A stretch of 64,000 nt of DNA from Styela clava (taxonomy: Eukaryota > Chordata > Ascidiacea > Stolidobranchia > Styelidae). Shown piece by piece: positions 1 through 11,333 of the stretch (positions are counted from its first letter, which is position 1; the number at the start of each line of letters is the position of its first letter). The notes under the pieces are model-generated. The model was not told the DNA's origin. It saw nothing but the letters and a program-made list of their open reading frames with translations, and did no database searches. The stretch spans positions 18,667,001 through 18,731,000 of the forward strand of contig NC_135254.1 in NCBI RefSeq assembly GCF_964204865.1, given 5' to 3'. Position numbers and translations under genes: made by a program.

Positions 1-220
1 TTTTCCTTAAAATATTCAATTCGAAATATGCCGTTGACACGGTTATATATATACCGTCGACGTAAGACATTTTAGCCCATTGCATGCTTGATACTGCGCA
101 AACTGCATTAGAATGAATTCCAGACATTCATAAAAGCATGCAGATCGCGTGTACGCACTGAACTGTCGGAAAGTTTTTATCGACTATCAAGTCAACTTTG
201 TTAAACTCTCCAGTCTACAC

Positions 221-702
221 CAGTGGTTCTCAAACTTATTTGTATTGCGACGCCCTTCCACAAAACAGGCTCAAGTTGCGACAGGCTCAAGTCCCCGTGA
301 AAAACGACTTATACAATTTAATAAAAGTCCTCTTTGGCAATGACGAAACGTAACGAAAGTCATTGAAATTGCATATAATTTAGGGTATGAGTATATTTCC
401 TTCTTTTATATAAATGTCACTGAATCTTGGGGTGAATTGTGAAAGATCCGCACGCATTTTTCTTTTAACATTTTACACTAGATCGATATTTCGTCTTAAT
501 TGCGGCTATAGTAGAAATAGCCTGCTGCTTCACTTAAATACGAAGTCGCAAAGAGGATAAGAGTGCGGAACGCTTTTCTAACCAATGAAAGATAATCTTC
601 ATCTAAGCTCTAAGGAATTTCGCAAAAAAAAAAATAGGCGACGCCCTAGCAAAATTGAAATAACGCACTTGTGCGTCGCGACGCCCACTTTGAGAACCAC
701 GG
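221..702. mobile_element. Non-autonomous hAT-type element (MITE)
   Basis: The left end reads CAGTGGTTCTCAAACTT and the right end is its imperfect inverted copy (ACTTTGAGAACCACGG). The element is flanked on both sides by the same 8 bases, GTCTACAC (213-220 and 703-710). An 8-bp duplication with CAGTGGTTCTCAA-type ends is the hallmark of hAT transposons. The 482-bp body has no transposase. It lies downstream of the last visible exon of the ficolin-like gene, probably in its next intron. Confidence 0.88.
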
Positions 703-792
703 GTCTACACAAAACGAAGCCAACCAAGCGTGGCCGGAATCAAAACTTTAATTGGTGATCTTTCATAGTGTGAACTAGGCATGGAGTTATAC

Positions 793-3700
793 CTGTACTC
801 AGCATAAGCTTGTTCACGTTCAAACGATTCCAATTCAATTCGTAGTTGACAGTCTCTACCTCTCATCACTTTATGAATTGTGTGAAGTCCTGAAAATGAG
901 GATTTAAAAACACAAGCCATTTGAGATCGAAAATTCTATGATAAATTGACGGAAATAGCATTCTTCAACAAGAATTCATTTTCCCACTTATCCTATATTA
1001 CGCTGCTCAAATTAAAGACATATTCATAATGAATTTCTAAAGTAAGTCAGATAAGTCATAATAAAATTGTCTACTGAGTATACAATTTTTACCGAACCAA
1101 AACTCCCCATCCAAGCTGCCAAATCCGTCCTTGTATTCGTTCCAATTTCTTTCAAAATTAACTGATCCATCTCGACGATGTTGAATAATCTGTAAAATTA
1201 ATTTCAGTCAAGTACCAGACAATGAGTAATAAAGAAAATTTTATGCGATGGTTTTGAAATAGCACTCCTAGGTCGGTTTGGGAATGATTTAATTTTTAAT
1301 CACATTATTCGAAGAAGATATTGCTGAATATCGAAGGAACAAGAGTCGATTTTTCAATCAGGTCGTTGGTTAATATAATGAGGTAGTTTTATTTTTTAAA
1401 AACTGATTGGTTTGGACAGTGGTGATCAATATGTTTGACGCGTAATCAATCGCTAACGCGGTTGTTATAGCGTATAGGGTGATTGAAAGGTAACTCCCTA
1501 TTTTGAAAAAACTATAGTTTATTTTTAAAATATAATTTCTACAATTAATGAATATGAGAAGGAAGTATAATGCATGGGCTTATTGAAAAGTAACTCCCTA
1601 TTTTAAAAAAACTATAGTTTATTTTTAAAATATAATTTCTACAATTAATGAATATGAGAAGGAAGTATAATGCATGGGCTTTTATTTAAAATTCAATATG
1701 GGCGCCTTTATTTGCCACCAGCTTCTCAAGTCGACCAGGAATCGCATCAACTGATTTCGCAAGAAACTCTTGCGGGATGGAAGTCATAACTTCACGTATT
1801 CGCCCCTCAAGTTCTTCCAAATTTCTTGGTTTGGTTGAGTAGACTTCCTCTTTCAGCCAACCCCAGAGAAAAAAGTCGCAGGGTGTTAAGTCAGGACTTC
1901 TGGCAGGCCATTCGTGCGAACCGCGACGACCCATCCATCTTCCAGGAAATTGAGCATTTAGCCATTCACGAACAACAATAGCAAAGTGTGGAGGAGCTCC
2001 ATCTTGCATGAAAATCAAATCTTCAATATTTTCCCAAGCACTGATAACTGGCCAAATTTCATCTTTCAACATAGCGAGGTACCTTTCGGCATTCATGGTA
2101 TCGCGAAGAATGAAGGGACCCACAATCCTATCAAAAGTAATTCCACACCATACCGTTACTTTGGATCGATTTTGCATTTTTTCACAGGTAACACGAGGAT
2201 CTTCTTCCGCCCAGTAGTGGCAGTTATGACGGTTCACAAATCCACCTATGTGGAATACAGCTTCATCACTCCATAGAATATTTTTAAAAAGGTTGGGCCA
2301 ATCTCTAAACCAAGCCAACATTATTTCACCAAACTCCATACGAATGTCAAAGTCTTCTGCAGAGAGTGCTTGACAGTAATGCGGCTTCCAAGCACGCCAT
2401 TTAAGCTCGTTTTTTAGCACATTACGTACACAATAAAGGAGAGCCCACTTTCTCTTGTTGCTTGACGAATTGACTTATGTGGGCTACGGGTAAACATTTC
2501 TTTAACAACTTGCACTACCTCAGGATCTCTGGATTTGGAAGGACGACCGCTTCTTTGAGTATCAGCCACAGATCCTGTGGTCATAAGTTTTTTATGACAA
2601 TTCTTGATCGTCTTCGGGTCAATTTGGGCATGTTTTCCCTTAATAGTTCTCCACCATCTTTGCACTTGAACAATGCATCCCCAAACTTCATAACGCGCGG
2701 CTATCTGGGCACGTTTCTGTAGAGTAAGACGTCCAGCCATTTTTGTAGGGTTTTGAAATAAAATAAATTTGAAAAGATTGAAATTGAACAATATTTAAAC
2801 AAATCTGAAAGGAAAACAAGAACATAAATTAAATTGCCATATATTAAGTAATATATACACATAAATTTAGAAACATGAAACATGATATAGCATTTGAATA
2901 AATTGTATTTATTTTAAAATAGGGAGTTACTTTTCAATCACCCTGGTATATCAAAATCAAAAATTTTTTGGTTTTGCATTGCAAAGCAATCTTTTTACAT
3001 GATATGACTAACGTAATGAGAGTTAACACTTATGATGGGACATGTCCAATTGTTATGCAAATATTTAAATATATTGTCCTGCCATGGAGCATACCGACAG
3101 TATACAATATATATATATTGTCCACAAAACAATATTACCATCCAGCCTTTACCATCGCACACAAACCCTTTCCCGTGGACTAAATGTATTCCAGCTACAG
3201 TAGATTCTTTGCAAAAATCAACTCCGCTCATTGATACCATACTTGTCCGTAATTCTGCATTGAAATAAAAAAAACTTTATTACATATACAAATAGCGTGT
3301 TGCGGTATATTGGGAACTTTAGCACGTCAATGATTTTAATCCCATTGTGTTGAAGTCACAAGAACAATTTTGCAAGCTTTATTCACAATTTGAAATACTA
3401 CGTTCACATAATTTCGATGAGACAATTACATTAAAGGATTAAGTAATACTCATTTAGTTTCCACCACAAAGTGTTGGTCTCACAGAAAGAGTATAAAAAA
3501 GTCCGAGATACCACCATCATGAGACCGATATATTTTGATTGCGAGTCTGGCCAATTGGCAATGACGATTGTACAACTACAATCACGATAAAGCTATGTTC
3601 GTAAAATTAGGGTTTAGAAGAATTGCTCATAATAACTCATGCGTACCTTGTACTTTCATGTCAATGGTACGTTCTGCAACTTGCGGATCGGCATTTGCAC

Positions 3701-3956
3701 CTCGAATCCCCGGCACGCCCCTGTCTCCTTTTTGACCCTTCTGGCCATCGCTGCCCTTAGGACCGCTCTTCCCAGGTGGCCCCGCCTCTCTTCTGTATTG
3801 TCCCTGATTTTCTCTGACCAAGGTAGTGGACACTTCTTGGTCACCGCAAACTGGTATAGTAACATATCTGCAGTTTTCTACGTCGTGACAGATCACGTTG
3901 TGGAGAAAAATTGTACAAACTAACGGTACTACATGTGTGTAACTAAACAGCGCCAT
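793..3956 (-). CDS. Ficolin-like lectin (collagen + fibrinogen-related domain), 3' end missing
   Basis: Four exons chain in phase: 3956-3647, 3254-3139, 1189-1093 and 889-793. Exon 1 starts at the ATG at 3956 and encodes a hydrophobic signal peptide, a short Cys-containing stretch, then Gly-X-Y collagen repeats from about residue 60 (GPPGKSGPKGSDGQKGQKGD). Exon 2 contains the CDGKGW motif typical of the start of a fibrinogen-related domain. Exon 3 encodes RRDGSVNF and GFGSLDGEFWFG, and exon 4 encodes LHTIHK and LRIELESF, all core motifs of that domain. Collagen plus fibrinogen-related domain is the ficolin layout: secreted oligomeric lectins that bind acetylated sugars on microbes and feed the lectin complement pathway. 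The rest of the domain, including the Ca2+/ligand-binding end, should lie left of the window. The frame ends in phase 2 at 793. A mariner-type transposon sits in the intron between exons 2 and 3. A fibrinogen-like or tenascin-like protein is less likely because of the collagen stalk. Confidence 0.85.
1482..1681. repeat. Tandem duplication (2 x 100 bp) of the transposon's left end
   Basis: Two nearly identical 100-bp units, 1482-1581 and 1582-1681, each start ATTGAAA(A/G)GTAACTCCCTA and end TGCATGGGCTT. The second copy matches the right terminal repeat better than the first does (AAAAG and TTTTAAAA rather than AAAGG and TTTTGAAA). The inner copy may therefore be the original end. Confidence 0.9.
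1686..2743 (-). pseudogene. Mariner/Tc1-superfamily transposase, frameshifted
   Basis: The N-terminal part (from an ATG near 2740 down to about 2430) encodes a helix-turn-helix DNA-binding region ending in a GRPSKSRD-like linker. The C-terminal part (2420-1686) encodes the DDE/D catalytic core: SDEAVF, then QDGAPPH, then RSPDLTPCDFFLWG, with about 36 residues between the second and third catalytic Asp. The two parts lie in different frames and meet near 2430-2440, where a small indel has broken the gene. No start or stop problem is visible elsewhere. The long WPxRSPDLTPxDFFLWG block is common in arthropod and other invertebrate members of this superfamily. The protein would cut and paste the surrounding element, but this copy cannot make it in one piece. 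Confidence 0.88.
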
Positions 3957-4801
3957 ATTTAACGCTGTAAACTGAACCTTTGCGATTTATATAAACATAG
4001 ACTTATCTGACACTATGTAGATGCAAAATGAATTGGGACACACATCCACGCGCAATAAATACGCAACGCCTGTCAGTAAGTGCGATGCTGATCCATTTCT
4101 CGACTGCCCCCAAGTGGTGATTTTGAAATCTTTTTGCCTGTAATTGGTTTATAGATGACGTCATATGTAAAAAGATCCTTTTCAATTCCCAAACACTAAA
4201 CCGGAAATCGGGAACACCATTGAAATCCTTCAATATCCTTTACATAGTGATTCAATGACGTATTCGAAAATGCCCTCGTCACTGCGACGTATTACGTTGA
4301 AAGCTTGGGAGTCATCTTACGTTGAGAATGGCCCAGCAGCAAATACGAAACGGTAGGTAAATAATGAATATTGAGCACAGCATTGAGTAGAAGTATAAAA
4401 AAATAGGTTTGTAGGTCCCATAACTTAAATGATTTTCGTTCTAACAATGTAATTATTAAAATAGTCAGTTTGAGATAGATTGATTAAAAGCTAATAATAA
4501 AATTCAAGAACTATGTTACAGTTTTTTTTAATTTTTCATATTCATGTAGCCTGGTGCGTAGGATGTGGTAAATTAAGTACGTTATTTTTCTTGTTAATTC
4601 GATATTTGCTTCTGTAACTTCTGAACAATTAGGTCCAAGCAAAATCAAACTATATTCTCCCCACATGGTGAGTATTTCGTAACAATTTTGAATTTGATCA
4701 AATTTTCTTTTCAAAATTACAACCATTTTGAATTGATTTTTTGTAGGAACATATGATTTATTAGACAATAAATGTATACTTTCAAATAATACAAATGAAA
4801 C
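3957..4801. promoter_or_regulatory. Divergent intergenic region between ficolin-like and vWA gene 1
   Basis: These 845 bp separate two start codons that point away from each other, so they should hold both promoters. No long reading frame with protein-like content is present. TATA-like AT stretches are too common here to pick a core promoter by eye. The two secreted proteins may share regulation; this is inference. Confidence 0.45.
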
Positions 4802-7800
4802 ATGGCCTTCAAAGAAATGAAACGTTTTCTCTTGTTGGCAATTTATTGCTCAGTGTTAATACAAATTGATGGATACAATATTGAAACGCATTCCGATACA
4901 TTGAAATCGTTTGTGCATCAAATTCGTGAAGACGATGTGGTTTCGGAAATAGGTGATAAGCGATTTTTTGGATATACGTTTGAAACCGGGAGAATCAACA
5001 TTGAAGAACAGGATATAGTGTCGTAAGTATATTAATTTATTTGAAAAAATAGCCACCGTTTTTTTAAAAATTCTTGATCTGTTACTTTTTTGTCACGGCT
5101 CAAAATTTGGGCATATAATTTTCGTATGTGTAGTCAACTTCGGTCCAACAACCCGCAGCGATTATGTGCCCCGGTTTTGTCTGATATGACTTGGTTCACA
5201 ACATTATATATGAGGTATTTATACCATACCAGTGTGCAACGACCATGTAATAATCTGTCACACATTAGATCGCTAAAGCCATTGTAGCCTGTTACACATT
5301 CATTTTCACTTACCTTCGCTATCAGCCGATGATGGGTAAGGATCTAGCAATTTTAGAAGAACTGTAAACATTCTTATTCGATGGCGGATTTGGGATTTGA
5401 GCCCAAAATTCTCAATCTGTGAAGACAGTCTAGATATGCCTAACGCTCTAACCATTCGGGCTTCGTGCCCATGTACACGCCCAACTGCTTGATATCATGT
5501 GACGAAATTAGGTTCCAGGAAGTAACTCATTCAAGTTGTACCCAATGTAAATAGGAAGATTATCCGCTTTGCAATTCTTGAGTAATATAAGATATCTTTA
5601 TTTTCTCATTTTTTTTTGTTCGTCAAAACTGGTTAGCAATCCGACTGTAGATTACCCATACAGCGAAAAGATGGCATATATGTTTCAGTTTTCCATTGTC
5701 AATATTTGTAACTGGCAAGATAATTTTTTTTTATAAATGCTAGTTCTTGTATAACTATACTATACGCATCTCCACTTTTACTATTTTATAAATTATTGAA
5801 TTATAGTATGATGATTGCAGCCCCATTAGAACATGTGTTAGCAGACACAACAACAGAGGAGCCTGACGGGAATGGCGAAGCAATACCGGTGCTAAAAGCA
5901 GCAGTCACTTACACCAAATCTACAGGAGTTTTATATAACTGTGGTGAGATTGTTGATTTTTAATAACAAAAATATGCCTGCAATGTTATATTTATCATGA
6001 ACAAATAAATAAACCGGCTTAGTAGTGCTCCAGCGGAAATCCGAATACGTTTCTTAAATCTACTCCTAATCTCTAACTATCTCTAACTATATATATATGA
6101 AAGTTTTAAACCAGTGCCATTCAACCATTTTTACCCAAGATCCGAACTTCAAATTACCGGGGTCCGGTCTTTCCTGAAATTATATTTCGACATCCTCAAG
6201 CGCGCGCTTCCTCGGCCGTCTAATGATTATTCACTAACCAAGATTATTGCGCTATTCGCATTGTCCATTATGCCGTTACAGTTCGTTCCATACATAGTCA
6301 GGTGCAAATAATAAAATAACATTTAAAACTATAAAAATCGTTTAACAAGAAGAAACTTTCACATATCAAAAGTGGGGCCAATGATGAAAAAAAAAAATTA
6401 GTTGCGATCCGAATCGAATACTCGAAAGTCCGCCTGTTGAGTAGCCCTGCTCTAAACTAAACCTACCAATCTAACTTTTAATATAGATGCGCTTTTTTTT
6501 TATTTTCTTTTCTTTCACACATAAGGACTTTCATACCTCCATCGCTGGTCCATCGTTGACTACGTCTAATTTCCAGATATTTTTGCAGATATATATAGCA
6601 CAACACCGGAAAATAGAAAATCAAATTTCATAATTTATTTTGCAAAAATGAAGGAAATTTATTTAACACTTACACTTCTGTTTGTGCATGATTGTACCTA
6701 AACGTTTCAAAAATCTAGCACGCTTTGCACAAAAGTTATGTTCACCGTAGAACATGAATGGCGATCCAATGACCCGCGGGTCACAAAAATGACCTACTAA
6801 GTTTTTTCGGTGACCCACCAAGTCACGAATTCATGCAAAAACGTAGAGACATTTCTGCGATAAAATTTAATAATAATAACTGCTTCAATTCAATAATCTA
6901 ACTATAACAAATACTATAATATGTCAATATGATACAGTAACAACGTTTATGAAATAACGATATATACAATTCATCTGTTCATTTCTCGCAACTTGTTTAT
7001 AACAGAGGTTTTCTTTCAAGAGATGTATAAACCGAAGGCCCGCAGAGTGTTATCGGAGTTATAGTTTAGAAAACAAAATAATTTTGACTAAAATTAACGA
7101 CAGCAGAAGTCTGAAATAACAAGGTAGGATGGTAGTGACATAGAAAGCCGAGCGAAATATATAATTCAATCGGAGTGGATTCACCAAATATGCTAAAAAG
7201 CGCTCAAAATTGAACGAAAAAAAAACATGGCAAGATTTTTCAAGCAAAACTCAAAACAACAAGTGGCTTAAAATATTTCATACGGAAACGTCGTCAATAG
7301 GTAGAATCGACTCGCGTCCTTGGCCCATTACTCGGATTTGCCAAATCCTCGACCCCATCCCTAGTATGCGTGTGAGTCCTTGTTTTCGCACATTATTTCA
7401 TAACTCCCCAGTCATGATATAAAAGCTGCATGTGCGTAGCATAAAATTATAAAATGCTAACCAAGGAGTAAAAGACTTGCGGGGAAGATGCAACAGAAGG
7501 CTTTATCAATGATGCAAACTTTGATTACATCAACCACAATCTTGTTTTCCACAAGGAAAATCAAATTTCTGACCCATTCATTAATAAGGATCCGCAATCC
7601 TAAGGTAAAGTATTATGTTTCAAATAACTTGTTTTTTTGGTAATCCTGTACCTATTCTTTTCGTCAGGTATGATGGTGAATAATTTTCAAAATATGTCTA
7701 CATCTATAAAGGTTCTGAACTGTAGCAATAAGCAACCGTTTCAACGATCATTGTCAGGATTTGATCTTGCTGATAATGATACACTTGGAATATCGATGAC

Positions 7801-10800
7801 TTCGGATAGTAGCAAATCAGCAAAAATTACATCAGACATGCCTAAGGACCGAATGGTGGTTAGTAAAAAGTCACTCATGTTATCTGTCAATATATCCAAG
7901 GATTATAATTGCCTCTATGTAAATTATCATTTTCCAGTCTTCTTTTCTGTTTAAATTTAATTTTTGTTTCAGGCTTGTGCCCACCTTCGGGCTCACAACT
8001 GCGGTGAATCATACAAAGCTGAAGGTACATGTTATGTTTCAAACGTGGAACCTGGACGTGGGGATGGACGATATTCTGTCGAATGGAATGAAAAAACACC
8101 ATGCAGACAAAGTCAAGTCTATTCTTCTGATTATTTTTATAGTTTTCAAAATGCATTAGTTATTATTTTGTGGGCTAGCCCACGCAGAAGTTACTAGCAA
8201 AAGATTACATGAAAATGGAGAGCTTCAATCACCATATGAAGTGTTCTATACAAGCTTGTGCCCTAGGGGCTACCTTTATTGAAAGAACTATAATCTTTTT
8301 TTTTTAAGTTAGACAAAAGCGCTTTCTACTTAAGCCATCAAACTCACGTACTATTTATTTTATGCAGGCTGTTTTGAAAAAAGCATAGACTTGATGTTTC
8401 TTGTGGATGGATCTGAATCAATAACGAAAAAAAGATTCGAAACTGTTAAAGATTGGGTCATAGATGTAGCTGCTGGATTTGATATAAGCGAAGAAGTACA
8501 AATTGGAGTGGTAAGTTGAAACGTTTGACTTAGACCATGATCACGCAAATTGTCGGATCTTTTGTACAAAGACCCCGCCAAAAAACAGTCCCTCAAATCT
8601 CAAAATAAAAAGAATTAGTAACTATCCAGTTGTAAGGTTATGGTGAGGATTGGAAATGCAGATTGCGCTCGAAAGTCATGTATTCAAATCTTTCCTAACC
8701 TTAAATCTTAACTGCATACTTACTAGTTTGTTATTTTATTAAAACGTAGCGGAGGTGTTTTTCTCAAATCTCACGTATTCGATTTAATAATGGGGGATTT
8801 GTACAAAAGATCCAAATTGTCTTTACCACTAACTTTTACATTTCCGTCCCATGTCGTGTAGCAGTATCGGTAGTGATATCACACATTAATGGAAAAATTG
8901 TATGGCGAACGTTGAACTTCGGATTCAAATCGGTATCTCGTGAGTCGTGACACGTATGCAGATGTCTTAACTAGTATTTAACGCTTATACGAATGTTCTC
9001 ATTCCCTAAATGCTGATTAATTTCTTTATATTAATTTCAATCATAGGTGCAATATTCTCACTGGTGGAGAGATAGGAAGAATCAGAAATGGTTAAGAACC
9101 GAAATACCACTCGGTGAACACCATGATCATGCTTCATTTGCAAAGGCTGTTCGAAATATATCGGTGAGTGTTGTAATATATTCTTATACAGCCCGATTAA
9201 TGTGGATCAGTTTCCCTGGGTCCAATGAAAAACAAGTGCATTTGAAATCAGTAAAGAAATGAGCTAGAATCAAACATACTTATATTGATGAGCAGAGTGA
9301 GCTTAGAGCTTTTAATTTACATGCCTTAAAGTATCTTTGTGTATATATAAGGATATAGGATGAGAGGATCTGTCAGAAATCGTCAAGTGCGCGAACATCG
9401 ATCCTCCAAGAAATTTTATAATATATATATATATAATTTTATGTATTCAAACAACATGTGATACATTATAAAACTACAAAAATTACTTCTTTTAATATAG
9501 TTGTGGTAACAGTGTATGGCTTACATGAAGAAGTGATTATTTGAACATTCTGATATGATTTATGAACTGTATTTTTTTTAGATAATAATAAAAATTAACG
9601 CAATTATTATGACCTGTTAATCCTTGAAAAATTATTATATATATAAAACTATTAAAATATACCCAAAAATGAATGTCAAATGAACACAACATGACACTAC
9701 TCAAGATAAAACTATTGCCTAAATCAGTTTTTCCCAACCTATGGGTCGCGGACAAAACTGGGTCACCTGAAAATATCCCTGGGTCGCTTGTTTTTAAAAC
9801 TGGGACTTAAAAGTTATTGAATCTAATTTCTAATAAATTGCTCGTTTTGTGCTTGTTATTGATGTGTTGCTCAGTAGTACCATATGTGGGAACCATCGCA
9901 GCATATAAAACTAGGCATCTATTTTGCTGAAGTAAAGCACGACACGTTTTCGCTCGCTGATGGCAGTCAAGCGCAGCATTCTCACTTTGAAGTAATTCCG
10001 AAGAAATGAATGTTATGTAAAATAATTGTTTTGTTTTTAAAATTGGGCATAACAGCACTACAAGCCGTTTAATATTTGAGCATATCTTTGAGTCGCAAGA
10101 TTTTTCAAATTGTATCTTTTTAAAAGTTTGGGTCGGTTAAAAAAAGGTTGGAAACCACTGGCCCAAATGACAATAGAGTGAGCCCGTGAAACGCACAAAA
10201 ATCCCAATATCTCCACTTTAGAACAAAATTACAATAAACTTTTATTCTCACAAAAAACGTTGTGAAGCGGTAGTTAGATTATACCGAAGAAAACATACTT
10301 TTTGTTCACCTAATGCTAAGTTTTCGTTTTTAAGAACAGAAAGTTACACCATAAACGTTAATGCTGTCGAATACATGCCTTCGAATTTCTTACTGGCGTC
10401 TAATAAAGTGAATCTGCTTACAGTTATTTTACCAATTTCTCTTTGTTAGTATCATGTTCATTTTTAAGTATCATGGCTTTACAACATACACTGCGCATGC
10501 AATCGAAAAAACTGTTCGGGACGATTTCAATGGACTAAGAAGCCGATATCCACAAGCAAGAAGAGTTATGATTCTTCTCACTGATGGGAACTCTACAGAT
10601 AAAGAGTAAAAACGATAAAATTATTGTTCAATTAATTACGCTGTGAAGTCGGTAAATGCTAATAATGGCTTTTTCCGTTAATGAATATTTCAGGAGTTTG
10701 CCTTCAGCAGTCAGGTATGCAGAATCAGAAGGTGTGACGTCATTTGCTGTCGGGGTTAAAGGTTACGTGCTAGGCGAACTGGAACTCATTGCCGGAGCGC

Positions 10801-11333
10801 GGGAAAGAGTAATCACCGTAGATGATTTTGATCAACTTTTGGGAATCGTATCAAGAATTCAGCAGGGAATACAAGTTATGGAAGGTAGGAAAAATATTCT
10901 ATCGTAAAAGTTATGTTTCCCAATTCGGTTTTGTCACATTTGGTTTTTTTTTCAACTAAACCAATATACAAATACCAGCTATGGATTCTGCTTTAAGTGC
11001 GTTCATATCATGCTCAAACTGTGGAAAGTGGAAAATTGAACATTACTTCGTTATATTGTAACAAAACAAGTAATTTTAACAAAATTACAACTAATTTCAT
11101 ATCAGTTTCTTAGGTTGGTAGCTATCACTTGATTGGGGAATCCATTTTGATATTTCTACTTCGGTAGCCTAATTCATGTTGGACTGCCGGTACAATCCAA
11201 AATTCGGCTCGTGTCTTTTTATAATTATTGGTAATAGATGCTTTTCCATTATTTTTATACAGGAAATACCAACAGCAACATTACAAATGATTTGATGCAA
11301 TGCCAGGCAGGAATTTCATCCGACCTCTCTCTT
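4802..11333 (+). CDS. Secreted vWA-domain protein, paralog 1 (last exon(s) not found)
   Basis: Nine exons chain in phase: 4802-5022, 5807-5943, 7668-7858, 7973-8111, 8368-8510, 9047-9163, 10469-10605, 10694-10884 and 11263-11333, about 449 codons. Exon 1 encodes a signal peptide (KRFLLLAIYCSVLIQ). Exons 2-3 encode a Ser/Thr-rich region I do not recognise. Exon 4 encodes a small segment with Cys at ACAHLRAHNCG, GTCYVS and TPCRQ. Exons 5-8 encode one complete vWA domain, about residues 231-425. The metal-binding MIDAS is intact: DGSES (about 242-246), Thr in GFTTYT (about 321) and Asp in LLTDGNS (about 355). Exon 9 holds a short Asn/Thr-rich stretch with one Cys. The frame is still open at the donor at 11334, so the C terminus is missing from the model. 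vWA domains usually bind matrix or cell-surface proteins through the metal ion. Its nearest relative is the next gene. Partner and role are unknown. Confidence 0.85.
5375..5475 (-). repeat. tRNA-derived SINE or tRNA pseudogene
   Basis: Read on the minus strand, this stretch holds an A-box-like TGGTTAGAGCG and, about 45 bp later, a B-box-like GGCTCAAATCC, the internal RNA polymerase III promoter elements of a tRNA. The segment starts with GCCCGAATGG. The stems do not all pair, so a working tRNA is unlikely. It sits in intron 1 of vWA gene 1. Confidence 0.55.
6112..6449. mobile_element. Possible hAT-type MITE
   Basis: The left end CAGTGCCATTCAACC and the right end GTTGAGTAGCCCTG are imperfect inverted copies. 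The flanking 8-mers TTTTAAAC and CTCTAAAC agree at 6 of 8 positions, as expected for an old hAT duplication. There is no coding content. It lies in intron 2 of vWA gene 1. Confidence 0.45.
9725..10160. mobile_element. Non-autonomous hAT-type element (MITE)
   Basis: The left end CAGTTTTTCCCAACCT and the right end AGGTTGGAAACCACTG are inverted copies. The flanking 8-mers GCCTAAAT (9717-9724) and GCCCAAAT (10161-10168) match at 7 of 8. The body carries GGGTCGC-type repeats near both ends and no transposase. It lies in intron 6 of vWA gene 1, inside the part of the gene that encodes the vWA domain. Confidence 0.8.

Larger units (their letters stand above)
1475..2945 (-). mobile_element. Mariner/Tc1-superfamily DNA transposon, decayed
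   Basis: The two ends are inverted copies of about 33 bp (AGGGTGATTGAAAGGTAACT on the left; the right end reads the same on the minus strand with few changes). TA dinucleotides lie next to each end, but the right one is offset by a base. The interior carries a minus-strand transposase. The first 200 bp are unusual: a 100-bp unit that includes most of the left terminal repeat is present twice in tandem (1482-1581 and 1582-1681). The element lies in an intron of the ficolin-like gene, in the same orientation. Confidence 0.9.

Noticed and set aside
1986..2722. Plus-strand frames at 1986-2276, 2008-2217 and 2477-2722
   Set aside because: They are antisense to the transposase.
3639..3923. 94-codon plus-strand frame
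   Set aside because: It is antisense to the ficolin-like exon 1, whose collagen repeats are unmistakable.
4511..4768. 85-codon minus-strand frame upstream of vWA gene 1
   Set aside because: AT-rich composition, no domain, no splice context and no signal peptide; it fits chance.
8570..8990. Weak B-box-like words (ATTCAAATC) in an intron of vWA gene 1
   Set aside because: Possible old tRNA-SINE pieces, but neither a clear A box nor boundaries could be fixed.
9807..10058. 83-codon minus-strand frame
   Set aside because: It lies wholly inside a MITE and has no transposase motif.
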